Assembly (NCBI RefSeq): GCF_020150815.1
Contig: NZ_CP083723.1
Coordinates: forward strand, 2,418,001 to 2,482,000
DNA length: 64,000 nucleotides
Source: Haloprofundus salilacus
Lineage (GTDB): Archaea; Halobacteriota; Halobacteria; Halobacteriales; Haloferacaceae
Direction: 5' to 3'
The notes under the pieces were generated by a model. The model saw only the letters and a list, made by a program, of their open reading frames with translations. It did no database searches and was not told the origin of the DNA. The position numbers and the translations under genes are program-made. Positions within the stretch are counted from its first letter, which is position 1. Each line of letters starts with the position of its first letter. Below, in pieces: positions 18,253 to 26,961 of this stretch.

Positions 18253-19218
18253 TCAGTCGAAGTCGAACGACGGCCACACCTCTTCGTCGTAGAACTCGAA
18301 GAACGACTCCTGGTCGTCGCCGACCTGGTGGACGTACACGTGATCGTAGCCCGCGTTGACGAACTTCTCGACGTTCTCGATGTGGGTCTCCGGGTCGGGG
18401 TCGGTGATGACGCTGTCGGCCTCGCGGACGTCCTCCTTCGTGACGGCCTGCGACGCCTGCTCGAAGTGCGTCGGCGTCGGAAGTATCGAGGCGAGTTCGC
18501 CCGGCACGAACGAGTTCGGCCACTGCTCGTAGGCCGTCTCGACGGCCTCGTCCTCGTCCTTGGCGTAGCAGACGGTCATCTGGGCGAACTTCGGCCCCTC
18601 GCCGCCGTTCTCCTCGAATATCTGGAGGGGTTTCTCCTGCGGGCCGACGCACCAGAAGCCGTCGCCGAAGTCGGCGGCCGCCTTCGCCGCGCGCTCGCCG
18701 TAGGCGGAGACGGCGATGGGCGGCGTCTCCTCGGGGAGCGTGAACAGGCGGGCGTTCTCGACGGTGTAGTGTTTCCCATAGTGACTCGTCTGCCCGCCCT
18801 CCCAGAGTTTTCGGACGACCTCGACGGCCTCTTCGAGCATCTCCAGTCGGACTCGGTGGGGCGGCCAGTGGTCGCTGAGGATGTGTTCGTTGAGGTTCTC
18901 GCCGGTGCCGACGCCCCAGACGAATCGGTCGCCGAGCATCTGCGCCGTCGTCGCCGTCGCCTGCGCGAATATCGCCGGATGCATCCGCATAATCGGACAG
19001 GAGACACCGACGACGACGTCTATCTCCTCCGTGGCCGTCGCGACGCCGCCGAGCGTCGACCAGACGAACGGCGCGTGCCCCTGTTCGCTCACCCACGGGT
19101 GGTAGTGGTCCGAGATGGAGACGAAGTCGTATCCTCGCTGTTCTGCCTCTTGGGCGTAGTCGACGAGGTCGTTCGGGGTGTGCTCCTCGCTCGACAGCGT
19201 GTAGCCAAAGTTCGTCAT
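18253..19218 (-). CDS. F420-dependent (luciferase-like) oxidoreductase, G6PDH-like subfamily
   Basis: 321 residues of the luciferase-like TIM-barrel superfamily. Diagnostic stretches are GYTLSSEEHTPNDLV, FVSISDHYHPW, VGVSCPIMRMHPAIFAQATATTAQM, RFVWGVGTGENLNEH and VRLEMLEEAVEVVRKLW. This subgroup includes coenzyme F420-dependent glucose-6-phosphate dehydrogenases, but in haloarchaea the substrate is unproven. Start at 19218 (MTNFGYTL) matches the family, while the frame to 19272 adds 18 residues. It lies on the same strand as the Azf-like gene, 141 bp away. Confidence 0.82.
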   Translation of the reverse strand: MTNFGYTLSSEEHTPNDLVDYAQEAEQRGYDFVSISDHYHPWVSEQGHAPFVWSTLGGVATATEEIDVVVGVSCPIMRMHPAIFAQATATTAQMLGDRFVWGVGTGENLNEHILSDHWPPHRVRLEMLEEAVEVVRKLWEGGQTSHYGKHYTVENARLFTLPEETPPIAVSAYGERAAKAAADFGDGFWCVGPQEKPLQIFEENGGEGPKFAQMTVCYAKDEDEAVETAYEQWPNSFVPGELASILPTPTHFEQASQAVTKEDVREADSVITDPDPETHIENVEKFVNAGYDHVYVHQVGDDQESFFEFYDEEVWPSFDFD

Positions 19219-19359
19219 CGCGTCCTCCGCCGGTGTCGAGTGCTCTTCGAGTTCATACAGCGGGGAGGCCAACGAGCGGACGCTTAAGCGTAGTTCGTCG
19301 CTATGAGTGTTGGGGTCGGGTGAGAAACGGAGCGGGCGAGTCGGAATCGACGGACGCCG

Positions 19360-20121
19360 TCACTCGAACTCGGCGGAGTTGTCCTGCGGGTCGTAGCCGA
19401 GCACCTCACGGGTGCGGTCGATGGAGTAGTACTTGCGGTCGTTGTCGCTGATGCCGTAGACGATTTCGTAGCCGTAGTCGGCGCGGATGCAGCAGTCGAA
19501 CAGGTGCGCGCAGTCGCGGTACGAGAGCCACATCGCCTGTCCGCGCTCGTAATCTATCGGCGGGTGGTCGCGCGTCAGGTTGCCAATGCGGACGCAGACG
19601 ACGGAGAGACCGGTCTGGTCGTGGTAGTACCGACCGAGCGTCTCGCCGGCGGCTTTGCTCACGCCATAGAGGTTTCCGGGCCGCGGGAGTTCGCTCCCGT
19701 CGAGCAGGAACTCGCTCTCGGGGCGGTAGATGTCCGGCGTTCGGCGGTCGGTCTCGAAGGCGCTCACGGCGTGGTTCGAGGAGGCAAACGCGACTTTGTC
19801 GACTCCCGCCTCGGCCGCCGTCTCGAACAGCGCCTGCGTACCGTCGATGTTGTTCCGGAGCACGCTGTCCCAGGGCGCTTCCGGACGCGGGTCGCCCGCG
19901 AGGTGAATAACCGCACCGACGCCTTCGAGGGCCGTCCTGATCGCCTCTCGATCCGTGACGTCGGTGACGTACACGTCGTCTCGGCTCGTTCCCGGGGGGA
20001 GTTTGTCGTCTGCGAGTGGTTCGCGGTCGAGCAGTCGCCAGTCGTGGTCCGCGCCGATACCACCGAGGATGGCTTGGCCGACGCGCCCGCCCGCGCCCGT
20101 CAGTAGAACCGGGTCGTCCAT
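19360..20121 (-). CDS. azf: NAD-dependent glucose-6-phosphate dehydrogenase Azf-like (extended SDR)
   Basis: 253 residues of the extended short-chain dehydrogenase/epimerase fold. The N-terminus has LLTGAGGRVGQAI (NAD-binding GxxGxxG), then IHLAGDPRP, and the catalytic Tyr-Lys pair in LYGVSKAAGE. H. volcanii Azf, which opens the oxidative pentose phosphate pathway with NAD+, has the same length and sits in the same gene neighbourhood as I recall it (near rpa2 and histone). Sugar or uronate dehydrogenases of the same family are the alternative. A conserved ATG at 20121 begins directly at the Rossmann fold. Confidence 0.7.
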   Translation of the reverse strand: MDDPVLLTGAGGRVGQAILGGIGADHDWRLLDREPLADDKLPPGTSRDDVYVTDVTDREAIRTALEGVGAVIHLAGDPRPEAPWDSVLRNNIDGTQALFETAAEAGVDKVAFASSNHAVSAFETDRRTPDIYRPESEFLLDGSELPRPGNLYGVSKAAGETLGRYYHDQTGLSVVCVRIGNLTRDHPPIDYERGQAMWLSYRDCAHLFDCCIRADYGYEIVYGISDNDRKYYSIDRTREVLGYDPQDNSAEFE

Positions 20122-20240
20122 TCGGTAGTAGATGGAAATACGGAGGGTAAGTAACGCACGGTTCGAGTCCGCGGCGCGACGCGCCCGAGCGATGCACCGT
20201 CGCCCGACAGAGATTAACCGGCCGACCGAGTCGACTCCGC

Positions 20241-20582
20241 ATGGTCACCGACGCAGAGCAGGCGTGTTTCGAGGCGGGAATCAAGTTCGGGTCGCTCTAC
20301 CACCAGTTCGCCGGAACGCCCGTCAGCGTCGACAGCGCGCGGAGCCTCGAAGCCGCGATGGCGGAGGCCATCGAGAACCAACCGCACTGCGAGACGGTCG
20401 CGGTGGAGATTCTCGACGACCGAGTCGACGACGCCATCGACCACGAGAACGGCTACACCGAACTCACCGGATCGCTCATGGAAGTCGAGATGGAGGTGCG
20501 CTACGAGTCGGTCCGCGTCCGCACGTGCATGGAGATGGAGGACGGCTACCCGTTGATGAAACTGGTCAGTGTCGACGCATAG
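20241..20582 (+). CDS. mptD: Archaeal dihydroneopterin aldolase (MptD)
   Basis: 113 residues matching the archaeal MptD family: FEAGIKFGSLYHQFAGTPVS near the N-terminus and ALE/HCETVAVEILDDRVDD in the middle. MptD converts 7,8-dihydroneopterin to 6-hydroxymethyl-dihydropterin in archaeal pterin cofactor synthesis, which in haloarchaea feeds folate. Full length for the family. It is divergent from the Azf-like gene. Confidence 0.85.
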   Translation: MVTDAEQACFEAGIKFGSLYHQFAGTPVSVDSARSLEAAMAEAIENQPHCETVAVEILDDRVDDAIDHENGYTELTGSLMEVEMEVRYESVRVRTCMEMEDGYPLMKLVSVDA

Positions 20583-20726
20583 ACGATCGTCGTTGTCGGC
20601 GACGCCGCTCGCACTGTAATAATCTCGTGGCCGAAACTGAATTCGGTACGGAGACCGCGACAGTCGCCGGATTTCACTTTCACTTTCGGGCATGTATTTA
20701 AAACGAGTCGGAGCGAAACGTCGGGT

Positions 20727-21203
20727 ATGAGTCAATCGAAACTGGGCGACGACGAGCTATTCGGCGAGGCGGCCGCAGAGATGCGCGAGGACGTCGAAGA
20801 ACACCTCGCCGCGGCGCGCGAGACGCTCCCCGAAGGCGACGACATCTGGGAGACGGAAGCCGACAACGTCCTCGGCGTGCTCAACGGCCTGCGCTCGGCG
20901 CTCGACACCGGCGACGCCGAAGACCACCTCCGACAGGCGAAGAAGTGGTACACCATCGGCGAGCGCGCCGACGCATTCGAGGACGCCGACGACCTCGCAG
21001 AAGCCATCGAGGAAGTCGAGGAACTCCTCGAGCAGATCACCGAGGCTCACGAGAACGTGAGCGAACTCGCGAGCACCGTCCCGCAGCTCCGCGGCGCGCT
21101 GGACGAGGCGCACGAGGAGACCGACGCCGACGAGGACGAAGAGGGAGACGAGGAAGAAACGGAAGCCGACGAGGAAGAAGAAGACGAAGAAGACGAAGAG
21201 TAA
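20727..21203 (+). CDS. Haloarchaeal helical protein with acidic tail
   Basis: 158 residues. The first 120 are helical (ELFGEAAAEMREDVEEHLAA..., DHLRQAKKWYTIGERADAF...) and the last 40 are nearly pure Glu/Asp. It is conserved in haloarchaea under a DUF name, with function unknown. The upstream ATTTAAAACG at about 20696-20705, 24 bp before the ATG, suggests a leaderless transcript. Confidence 0.75.
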   Translation: MSQSKLGDDELFGEAAAEMREDVEEHLAAARETLPEGDDIWETEADNVLGVLNGLRSALDTGDAEDHLRQAKKWYTIGERADAFEDADDLAEAIEEVEELLEQITEAHENVSELASTVPQLRGALDEAHEETDADEDEEGDEEETEADEEEEDEEDEE

Positions 21204-21944
21204 CTACGACCGTCGTTCCGGTCGCGACACGTCCCGCTCGGTGACCGCATCGAGTACCTGCGCAAGCGCCGCCGCCGCCGTATCGAGCAGTTCCTCGCCC
21301 AGCGCTGCGTCGCCGTCGTTCGGGTCGCCGACGACGCCGTTCTCGGCGAACTCCGCCGAGTCGTGCGCGAGGTTGACGCTCGCGACCCACTCGCCCCATC
21401 GGTCGGCCGCCCCCGCTCTCGCTTCCTCCATCCGGTCTTCTTGCACCGTCTCCGGCGCGATATGTCTGAGCAGCGCCGTCTCCAGCGGCCCGCCGTGTCC
21501 CATCCGCGTCGCGTGTTCGCCGACAGCCTCGAACCACGTGAACGAGACGGCGTAGGCGTCGTCATGGCGAGAAATCCTCGCCGTCACCTCGCGGAGCGCG
21601 CCGACGTTGCCGCCGTGTCCGTTGACGACGACGACGCGGTCGAAGCCGTGGTAGGCCAGACTCTGGACCGTCTCGCGGACGTACGCGCGAAACGTCTCCT
21701 CCGACACCCAGAGCGTCCCCGGGAACTGTCGGTGTTCCTCGGCGATACCGACGGGGACAGTCGGCGCGACGACGACGTCTTGGTCCGAAGCGTCGGCACC
21801 CGCGGCGGCGACGGCTTCGGCGGTGAGCGCGTCGGTTCCGAGGGGCGCGTGCGGGCCGTGCTGTTCGGTGCTGCCGACCGGGAGTAACGCGAGGTCGGCG
21901 TCGAGGTCGCGGACGTCGGTCCACGCGGCGTCGGTGAGATGCAT
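21204..21944 (-). CDS. Creatininase-family amidohydrolase (possible ArfB-type formamide hydrolase)
   Basis: 246 residues with the creatininase fold. LLPVGSTEQHGPHAPLGTDAL supplies metal-binding Glu, His and Asp, VVVNGHGGNVGAL supplies another His, and MGHGGPLETALL a further site. The archaeal member ArfB deformylates a pyrimidine intermediate shared by the riboflavin and F420 pathways, and haloarchaea need both. The assignment to ArfB is an inference. The stop codon abuts the end of the convergent gene at 21203. Confidence 0.78.
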   Translation of the reverse strand: MHLTDAAWTDVRDLDADLALLPVGSTEQHGPHAPLGTDALTAEAVAAAGADASDQDVVVAPTVPVGIAEEHRQFPGTLWVSEETFRAYVRETVQSLAYHGFDRVVVVNGHGGNVGALREVTARISRHDDAYAVSFTWFEAVGEHATRMGHGGPLETALLRHIAPETVQEDRMEEARAGAADRWGEWVASVNLAHDSAEFAENGVVGDPNDGDAALGEELLDTAAAALAQVLDAVTERDVSRPERRS

Positions 21945-22069
21945 ACCGGCCGCACTCGCTCAGAGGGCTTGTAATCCGCGGCTTCGACGTGGTCGAGCCG
22001 TCCGGAGTTCGTTCACGAAAACCGACGTATGCGAACGGGTTTTTGCCCCGGCGTTGACCACAGATACGC

Positions 22070-22393
22070 ATGAGTAACGACGAAGGCGACGACAGTCGCG
22101 AGTTGGGCGTCGAGTTCGGCGAGTTGGAGCCGGAGCTTGAGTCGCACGACTACCCGACGACGACCGAGGAACTCGTCGACGAGTACGGCGATTACGAACT
22201 CGAACTCTCGGACGAGACGCGGACGTTCAGCGAAGTTATGGAGCCATATCAAGAGGAGATGGACCAGGACTTCGAAGACGCCGAGGAGGTCAAGCAGGCG
22301 GTGCTCAATATGGTCGGGTCGGAAGCGGTCGGCCGTCAGCGATACAGCGACCGCGGCAACGAGCAGTCGCAGGACGAACAGGAGTCGATCTGA
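22070..22393 (+). CDS. Small acidic haloarchaeal protein
   Basis: 107 residues, very acidic. The conserved-looking core is YPTTTEELVDEYGDYELELSDETRTFSEVM, followed by EEVKQAVLNMVGSEAVGRQRYSDRG. This matches a short haloarchaeal DUF family of unknown function. No membrane segment. Confidence 0.75.
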   Translation: MSNDEGDDSRELGVEFGELEPELESHDYPTTTEELVDEYGDYELELSDETRTFSEVMEPYQEEMDQDFEDAEEVKQAVLNMVGSEAVGRQRYSDRGNEQSQDEQESI

Positions 22394-22396
22394 CGG

Positions 22397-22401
22397 TTTT
22401 T
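22397..22401 (+). terminator. T-tract after the gene ending at 22393
   Basis: Five T residues immediately after the stop codon, between convergent genes. Likely a U-tract terminator. Confidence 0.35.
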
Positions 22402-22430
22402 CTTCGGATGGAGTGATCGGACGCCAGGAC

Positions 22431-24371
22431 TTAGTCGTCTTGCGCTTCGGTTCGCGCCTGACGACGCGTCGCGCGTTCGATGAACTCCTCCGGGAGTTCG
22501 TCTATCTCGCCGGCCTGGACGCCCCAGAGGTGGGCGTAGAGGTCGTCGTTGGAGAGGAGTTCCTCGTGAGTCCCGCGCTCCTTGACTCTCCCGCCTTCGA
22601 GAACGAGAATCCGGTCGGCGTCCTTGATAGTCGAGAGTCGGTGCGCGATAGCGAACGTCGTCCGGTTCTCCGTGAGTCGGTCGAGGCTCCGCTGGATGAG
22701 CATCTCCGTCTCGGTGTCCACGTCGGAGGTGGCCTCGTCAAGGACGAGTATTTCGGGGTCTTTCAGGATGGCGCGAGCGATGGAGAGACGCTGGCGCTGC
22801 CCGCCCGAGAGTTTTACCCCGCGCTCGCCGATTTCGGTGTCGTAGCCCTCGGAGAGGTTCTCGATGAACTCGTGAGCCTCGGCGGCTTTCGCGGCCTGGA
22901 CTATCTCCTCGTGGCTGGCGTCGAACGTCCCGTACGCGATGTTGTCGCGGACGGTTCCGTAGAACATGAACGTCTCCTGACTGACGTAGCCGATGGCCTG
23001 CCGGAGGCTCGGAATCGTCACGTCGCGGAGGTCCTGGCCGTCGATTTCGATTCGCCCCTCGTCGACGTCGTACATCCGCAGGAGGAGTTTGAGAATCGTC
23101 GACTTGCCCGCGCCGGTCGGACCGACGAGCGCGAGCGTCTCACCGCCGTCGACCTCGAAGTCGACGTCTTCGACGATGGTCTCGTCCTCGTCGTAGCCGA
23201 AGGTGACCGAATCGTACTCGACGCGTCCCTCGTCGACGACGAGTGCGTCGGCGTCGGGGTCCTCGGCGATGCGCGAGGGTTCGTCCATCAGCCCGAAGAT
23301 ACGGGCCGAGGAGGCGCGGGCGCGCTGGTACATGTTGATAATCTGTCCGAACTGCGCCATCGGCCAGATGAACCGCTGGGTGAGGACGATGAAGGTGACG
23401 AACTGGCCGATGGAGAGCGCCTCCGTGAACGGTCCCGGCGGGCCGGCGAACACCCACAGACCGCCGACAAAGAACGTGATGACGAAGCCGATGCCGGCGA
23501 GGACGCGCAGTCCGGGGAAGAACTTGATGCGCGTGCGAATCGCGTCCCAGTTGGCGTCGAAGTAGTCCATCGACACGTCGTCGACGCGGTCGGACTCGTA
23601 ACCCTCCGTGTTCGACGTTTTGATGACCTGAATGCCGCCGAGGTTGTTCTCCAGTCGGGAGTTGAGCGTCCCCACCGAGGAGCGAACGTCAGCGTATTTG
23701 GGTTGGATGATGTCGACGAACTTCCAGGTGAACAGCGCGATGAGCGGCACCGGGAGGAGCGCGACGAGCGCCAGTTGCCAGTTCATCGAGAAGAGGATCG
23801 CCGCGATGGCGACGACCATCACCGACAGGCGGAAGAAGGAGTTCATCCCGTCGTTGAGGAACCGTTCGAGGCGGTTGACGTCGTTCGAGAGGATTGACAT
23901 CATCTCGCCGGTCTGCTTGTCGGCGAAGAAGTCCATGTTCAACCGCTGCATCTTGTCGTACGTGTCGGTCCGGATGGCGTGCTGGATGTTCTGCGCGAAG
24001 GAGTTCCACCCCCAGTTGCGCGTCCAGTGGAACACCGCGCCGCCGAAGAAGCCGAAGGCGATGAGACCGACCGAGAAGTAGAACTGTTCGGTCTGCGTGG
24101 CCGGAATCACGCCCGAGACGGCGGCGGCCGACACGGGAATCGTGTCGGCGACGGCCTGCGCGTACTCCTTGTCGCCGAACACCGCGTCGATAGCGATACC
24201 GAGCACCACCGGCGGGAGCAAGTCGAGGAGTCGGGCGACGACACTGGCGAGCAGCCCGACGGCGAACTGGAAGGCGTTCTGCCGACCGTACTCGGAGAAC
24301 AGTCGGCGCATCGGGTTGTCCGTCTGCTGTCGCTGCGCTTCGAAGGGGTCGTCGTCTACGGCCGTTCCCAT
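22431..24371 (-). CDS. ABC transporter, fused permease and ATP-binding protein (exporter type)
   Basis: 646 residues. An N-terminal six-helix ABC transmembrane domain is followed by an ATPase with every motif: Walker A GPTGAGKST, Q-loop GYVSQETFMFYG, signature LSGGQRQRLSIARAIL, Walker B ILVLDEATSD and the H-loop AHRLS. This MsbA/lipid-or-drug exporter type works as a dimer in the cytoplasmic membrane. The substrate is unknown. It probably forms a homodimer, as no partner half-transporter is nearby. Confidence 0.92.
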   Translation of the reverse strand: MGTAVDDDPFEAQRQQTDNPMRRLFSEYGRQNAFQFAVGLLASVVARLLDLLPPVVLGIAIDAVFGDKEYAQAVADTIPVSAAAVSGVIPATQTEQFYFSVGLIAFGFFGGAVFHWTRNWGWNSFAQNIQHAIRTDTYDKMQRLNMDFFADKQTGEMMSILSNDVNRLERFLNDGMNSFFRLSVMVVAIAAILFSMNWQLALVALLPVPLIALFTWKFVDIIQPKYADVRSSVGTLNSRLENNLGGIQVIKTSNTEGYESDRVDDVSMDYFDANWDAIRTRIKFFPGLRVLAGIGFVITFFVGGLWVFAGPPGPFTEALSIGQFVTFIVLTQRFIWPMAQFGQIINMYQRARASSARIFGLMDEPSRIAEDPDADALVVDEGRVEYDSVTFGYDEDETIVEDVDFEVDGGETLALVGPTGAGKSTILKLLLRMYDVDEGRIEIDGQDLRDVTIPSLRQAIGYVSQETFMFYGTVRDNIAYGTFDASHEEIVQAAKAAEAHEFIENLSEGYDTEIGERGVKLSGGQRQRLSIARAILKDPEILVLDEATSDVDTETEMLIQRSLDRLTENRTTFAIAHRLSTIKDADRILVLEGGRVKERGTHEELLSNDDLYAHLWGVQAGEIDELPEEFIERATRRQARTEAQDD

Positions 24372-24405
24372 TATCTCCGTAACAGGAGACCACCGTTAAA
24401 AAGCA

Positions 24406-25017
24406 TTACCTACGAATCGAAATACTCCGGTTCGTCGCCGCGTCGTCGGGCGTCGCTTCGCTGGACGCGAGGTCGCCTGCCGTCGTGTTAGCGGTCGTTT
24501 CGTTCGGAATCAGGAGTCTATCGCCCTCGGAGACGCCCGTTCGGTTGGTGTAGCCTATCGGCACTTCGAGGACATACTTTCCGTATCCCGTGTAGCGCGT
24601 CAGTTCCCCTTCGGACGTGCCGGGCGGCTCCAGCGGCGCGTGGTGGATCTTCGTGATGGTCCCGTTGGCGTCGACGAAGATGATGTCGAGCGGGAAATCC
24701 ATATTCCGCATGACGTAGGAGTAGTTCTTCTGGCGGTCGTGGATGAACAGCATCCCCTCGCCGTCGTCGAGCGACGTGGTGTTGCTCAACCCGGTGTAGC
24801 GTTTACTGTACGTGTCGGCGATTCGAACGTCGACGGAGGCAAGTTGGGTACCGTTGGTCTCGTCGACGACGGTGACCGTCGCCGTCTCGTACGCGCTCGG
24901 TTCGGGCGGGTCGCGGACGTAGTCGAGGGCGAAGACGCCGCCCACGGCGGTCAGAGAAACGACGAGGAGACCGGCGAAGAGAGCTCGCGAGCGCACGGTC
25001 GTGAGAACGAAGCCCAC
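24406..25017 (-). CDS. DUF192 domain exported protein
   Basis: 203 residues with one N-terminal hydrophobic segment (about residues 12-32), probably a signal anchor. DUF192 features follow: VRIADTYSKRYTGLSNTTSLDDGEGMLFIHDRQKNYSYVMRNMDFPLDIIFVDANGTI and YVLEVPIGY. The domain is found in many secreted prokaryotic proteins, but its biochemical role is not known. It is read on the minus strand just upstream of the ABC exporter gene, with a 34-bp gap, so the two may be co-transcribed. Confidence 0.85.
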   Translation of the reverse strand: MGFVLTTVRSRALFAGLLVVSLTAVGGVFALDYVRDPPEPSAYETATVTVVDETNGTQLASVDVRIADTYSKRYTGLSNTTSLDDGEGMLFIHDRQKNYSYVMRNMDFPLDIIFVDANGTITKIHHAPLEPPGTSEGELTRYTGYGKYVLEVPIGYTNRTGVSEGDRLLIPNETTANTTAGDLASSEATPDDAATNRSISIRR

Positions 25018-25088
25018 GCGAGTAAGCGTTCCGGGGGCGAACGCAGAGAGTAACAGTTATTCGAGCGGAGTGACTCGTGGTGAAACGC

Positions 25089-25162
25089 GGGCTCGTGGTC
25101 TAGTTGGTTATGACGCGGCCCTTACAAGGCCGAGGTCGGTGGTTCGAATCCGCCCGAGCCCA
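25089..25162 (+). tRNA. tRNA-Val(TAC), integration target
   Basis: Acceptor GGGCTCG/CGAGCCC, anticodon stem CGGCC/GGCCG with loop CTTACAA (anticodon TAC), T-loop TTCGAAT, discriminator A. Its last 22 bases are repeated exactly at 34732-34753, which marks it as the attachment site of the island that follows. Confidence 0.95.
25141..25162 (+). repeat. attL: 3' end of tRNA-Val
   Basis: A 22-bp core from the T-arm to the discriminator base of tRNA-Val, GGTTCGAATC...GAGCCCA. It matches 34732-34753 at every position. Integration keeps the tRNA intact. Confidence 0.9.
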
Positions 25163-25404
25163 CTACCGCGCCTCACGTTTTTGATTCGCAGTACGGCGTT
25201 CGATTTTGACCCTCTTGCCCTGGGGGTATCGTCGTAGATCCGAACCACGATGTGCACGTACCACCTCGCTATCTGGCACTCATGACCATATCCGCGCGCT
25301 ACTCACCTAGTTCTTTCGCAGTAAAGCACATTACGAGAATATCTAGCGGTAGAGACCCCGCGACCGACGACACGTTGCCTTTTCCCAATCTCCGAGTGGT
25401 CAGA
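25163..25404. other. Left edge of the island, no gene seen
   Basis: No gene between tRNA-Val and the first inverted repeat. GC content falls progressively here. With the following IR-to-gene spacer, the gene-free stretch is about 380 bp. Confidence 0.4.
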
Positions 25405-25423
25405 GGCTCTGTTGAAACCCTCA
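25405..25423 (+). repeat. Cassette 1 left inverted repeat
   Basis: GGCTCTGTTGAAACCCTCA, preceded by TGGTCAGA. It matches the inverted right end at 26438-26456 and the left end of cassette 2. Confidence 0.6.
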
Positions 25424-25544
25424 GCCGATGACAGAGGTATTATGCAAGATAAATAGGTTGTATTCCGTAGACATTTAACAATGAACGAGATTCGAGATAG
25501 AATTCTGGCGCAAGAGTAATATCATATTATTTGAAATATCGGAC

Positions 25545-26348
25545 ATGGGTATTGTACGAAGAGACGGAAAGTGGAGGCTTGACAAACGGGAGGCAGGTGT
25601 CTACGAAGTCACCTTTGAGAATCAACCAGAACTGAAGATAGTGACCTCTGACTACAGTCCACGCGGTTTCATGGATGAACGGACTGACTTCTCCATCGAA
25701 GTACGGGAAGTCGATTCCTTCTCCGAAGCAGAGGCCCTTTTCGAAGAGGTAGCTAAGGGAAGCTCCTCCAGAATCGGCGGGCATTCTCTGCCGATTGGAG
25801 CTAATGAGTCAGAAACTTTTGATGGGAGTGGAGAGGATTACAGCCTTTCCGACCTTCCACCCGTAGGTGCTCTCTTATTTGGTACATTAGTGGGGGGTAT
25901 CCTCATCAACTCGAGTGGGTTGGCTGTCCAATCAATGAGCTTCCTAATTGGAGTTGCCTTCTTCATACTCCCTCTTGCCGTTCTCGCATTCACCTACCGA
26001 GAATATGCTTCTAACGGGCCAAAAGCTGCTATTACATACTTATTCACCGTGGAGGAGAGCAACAAGGATAACTCACGCTCTGAGGACGAGACACCTGACC
26101 GAACACCACCTGCTCCTCAAGCATTAAAGAACGAGCTATACTTCGAGCGAGCTGAGCGCAAATGCGAGTGGTGCAATGAATCCATTGACTCACACGAAAC
26201 GCATCACATCAGACCTCGGAGCGAGGGTGGACCAAATGAGCCGAACAATTTGATTATTCTTTGCCCGAATTGCCATGATAAGGCTGACCGTGGAATGATT
26301 TCTCGCTCAAAGCTCAAAAGAGTAGTTTCGATGAACAGCAAGCAATAA
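25545..26348 (+). CDS. Membrane-anchored HNH endonuclease-like protein
   Basis: 267 residues in three parts. Residues 1-80 form a small beta-rich domain. Two adjacent hydrophobic helices (about residues 105-150, VGALLFGTLVGGILI... and MSFLIGVAFFILPLAVLAF) follow. After a polar linker, the C-terminal HNH domain is CEWCNESIDSHETHHIRPRSEGGPNEPNNLIILCPNCHDKAD, with both CxxC zinc pairs, the catalytic HH and the Asn present. It could cut DNA near the membrane, for example incoming DNA, but no activity is proven. It is the sole cargo of a cassette with IS6-like ends. Codon use is AT-richer than in the chromosome outside. Confidence 0.75.
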   Translation: MGIVRRDGKWRLDKREAGVYEVTFENQPELKIVTSDYSPRGFMDERTDFSIEVREVDSFSEAEALFEEVAKGSSSRIGGHSLPIGANESETFDGSGEDYSLSDLPPVGALLFGTLVGGILINSSGLAVQSMSFLIGVAFFILPLAVLAFTYREYASNGPKAAITYLFTVEESNKDNSRSEDETPDRTPPAPQALKNELYFERAERKCEWCNESIDSHETHHIRPRSEGGPNEPNNLIILCPNCHDKADRGMISRSKLKRVVSMNSKQ

Positions 26349-26404
26349 CCAGACCAAGCAGCGGGTAGTAGGTGGAAAGCCTTCAATTCCGCATACGTAC
26401 CCAG

Positions 26405-26418
26405 TATTCAGCACGGTT
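26405..26418 (+). repeat. Cassette 1 conserved subterminal 14-mer
   Basis: TATTCAGCACGGTT, also present at 30421-30434. Both copies lie about 50 bp inside the right cassette terminus. Confidence 0.6.
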
Positions 26419-26437
26419 CCTGAAACCCCTCACCGCT

Positions 26438-26456
26438 TGAGGGATTCAACAGAGTT
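26438..26456 (-). repeat. Cassette 1 right inverted repeat
   Basis: TGAGGGATTCAACAGAGTT, the imperfect inverse of 25405-25423. It is followed by AGGTCAGT. Confidence 0.6.
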
Positions 26457-26463
26457 AGGTCAG

Positions 26464-26961
26464 TTAGTGTGTGCTCTTTCGCTGTTCGTGATGGTGTTTT
26501 GTGTGGTCAGATGCGGACATCAGTTCGAGATTCTCTGAACGATTGTCGAAAGGAATTCCGTTCTTATGATGAACCTGGTATTCTCCGCTGGAGAATACTT
26601 TGTGGGGGTCCTCACCGTCGTGGATTACCTGAAGTTGGTGAAGATAGACTTCATGAGACCCATCAGGATCGTTTGAGTAGCACCGTACATATCCAGTATC
26701 CCCACGGGTGGATAATCCAACATGGTTCTTCTTAGCGGCCTCTGACCTATCTCGTGTATCGATATCGTGGCGGGCCAGCCAATTTGAGACACTCGATTGA
26801 GAACAACCAAGATAGTTAGCAATCTCTTGTTGACTCATCTCTTCCTCTAAGTATAGTATTTCCAAAATCTCACGATTTTGGTATGGCTTCTCGCTTCGTT
26901 CTATCTTTTCCTGGAGTGTCTCTCTCTCTACGGGTGGTGAAGTCTCTGCTACAGCACTCAT
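26464..26961 (-). CDS. Helix-turn-helix plus HNH endonuclease protein
   Basis: 165 residues. Residues 25-70 hold a helix-turn-helix (ILEILYLEEEMSQQEIANYLGCSQSSVSNWLARHDI). The C-terminal half holds an HNH_3-type motif, YQVHHKNGIPFDNRSENLELMSASDHTKHHH, typical of phage homing-type endonucleases. The HTH probably gives DNA specificity. Its start codon overlaps the stop of the small gene at 26958 (ATGA), so the two are translated from one message. It begins just after the right end of cassette 1. Confidence 0.78.
   Translation of the reverse strand: MSAVAETSPPVERETLQEKIERSEKPYQNREILEILYLEEEMSQQEIANYLGCSQSSVSNWLARHDIDTRDRSEAAKKNHVGLSTRGDTGYVRCYSNDPDGSHEVYLHQLQVIHDGEDPHKVFSSGEYQVHHKNGIPFDNRSENLELMSASDHTKHHHEQRKSTH

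Larger units (their letters stand above)
25405..26456. mobile_element. Transposase-less insertion cassette carrying one HNH gene
   Basis: The left end 25405-25423 (GGCTCTGTTGAAACCCTCA) and the right end 26438-26456 (inverted AACTCTGTTGAATCCCTCA) agree at 16 of 19 positions. The sequence resembles IS6-family termini such as IS26 (GGCACTGTTGCAAA). The flanking octamers are TGGTCAGA and AGGTCAGT, which share GGTCAG in register and look like a weathered 8-bp target duplication. The only gene inside is the HNH gene; no transposase frame exists. Such an arrangement resembles the mobile insertion cassettes known from Bacillus. Confidence 0.6.
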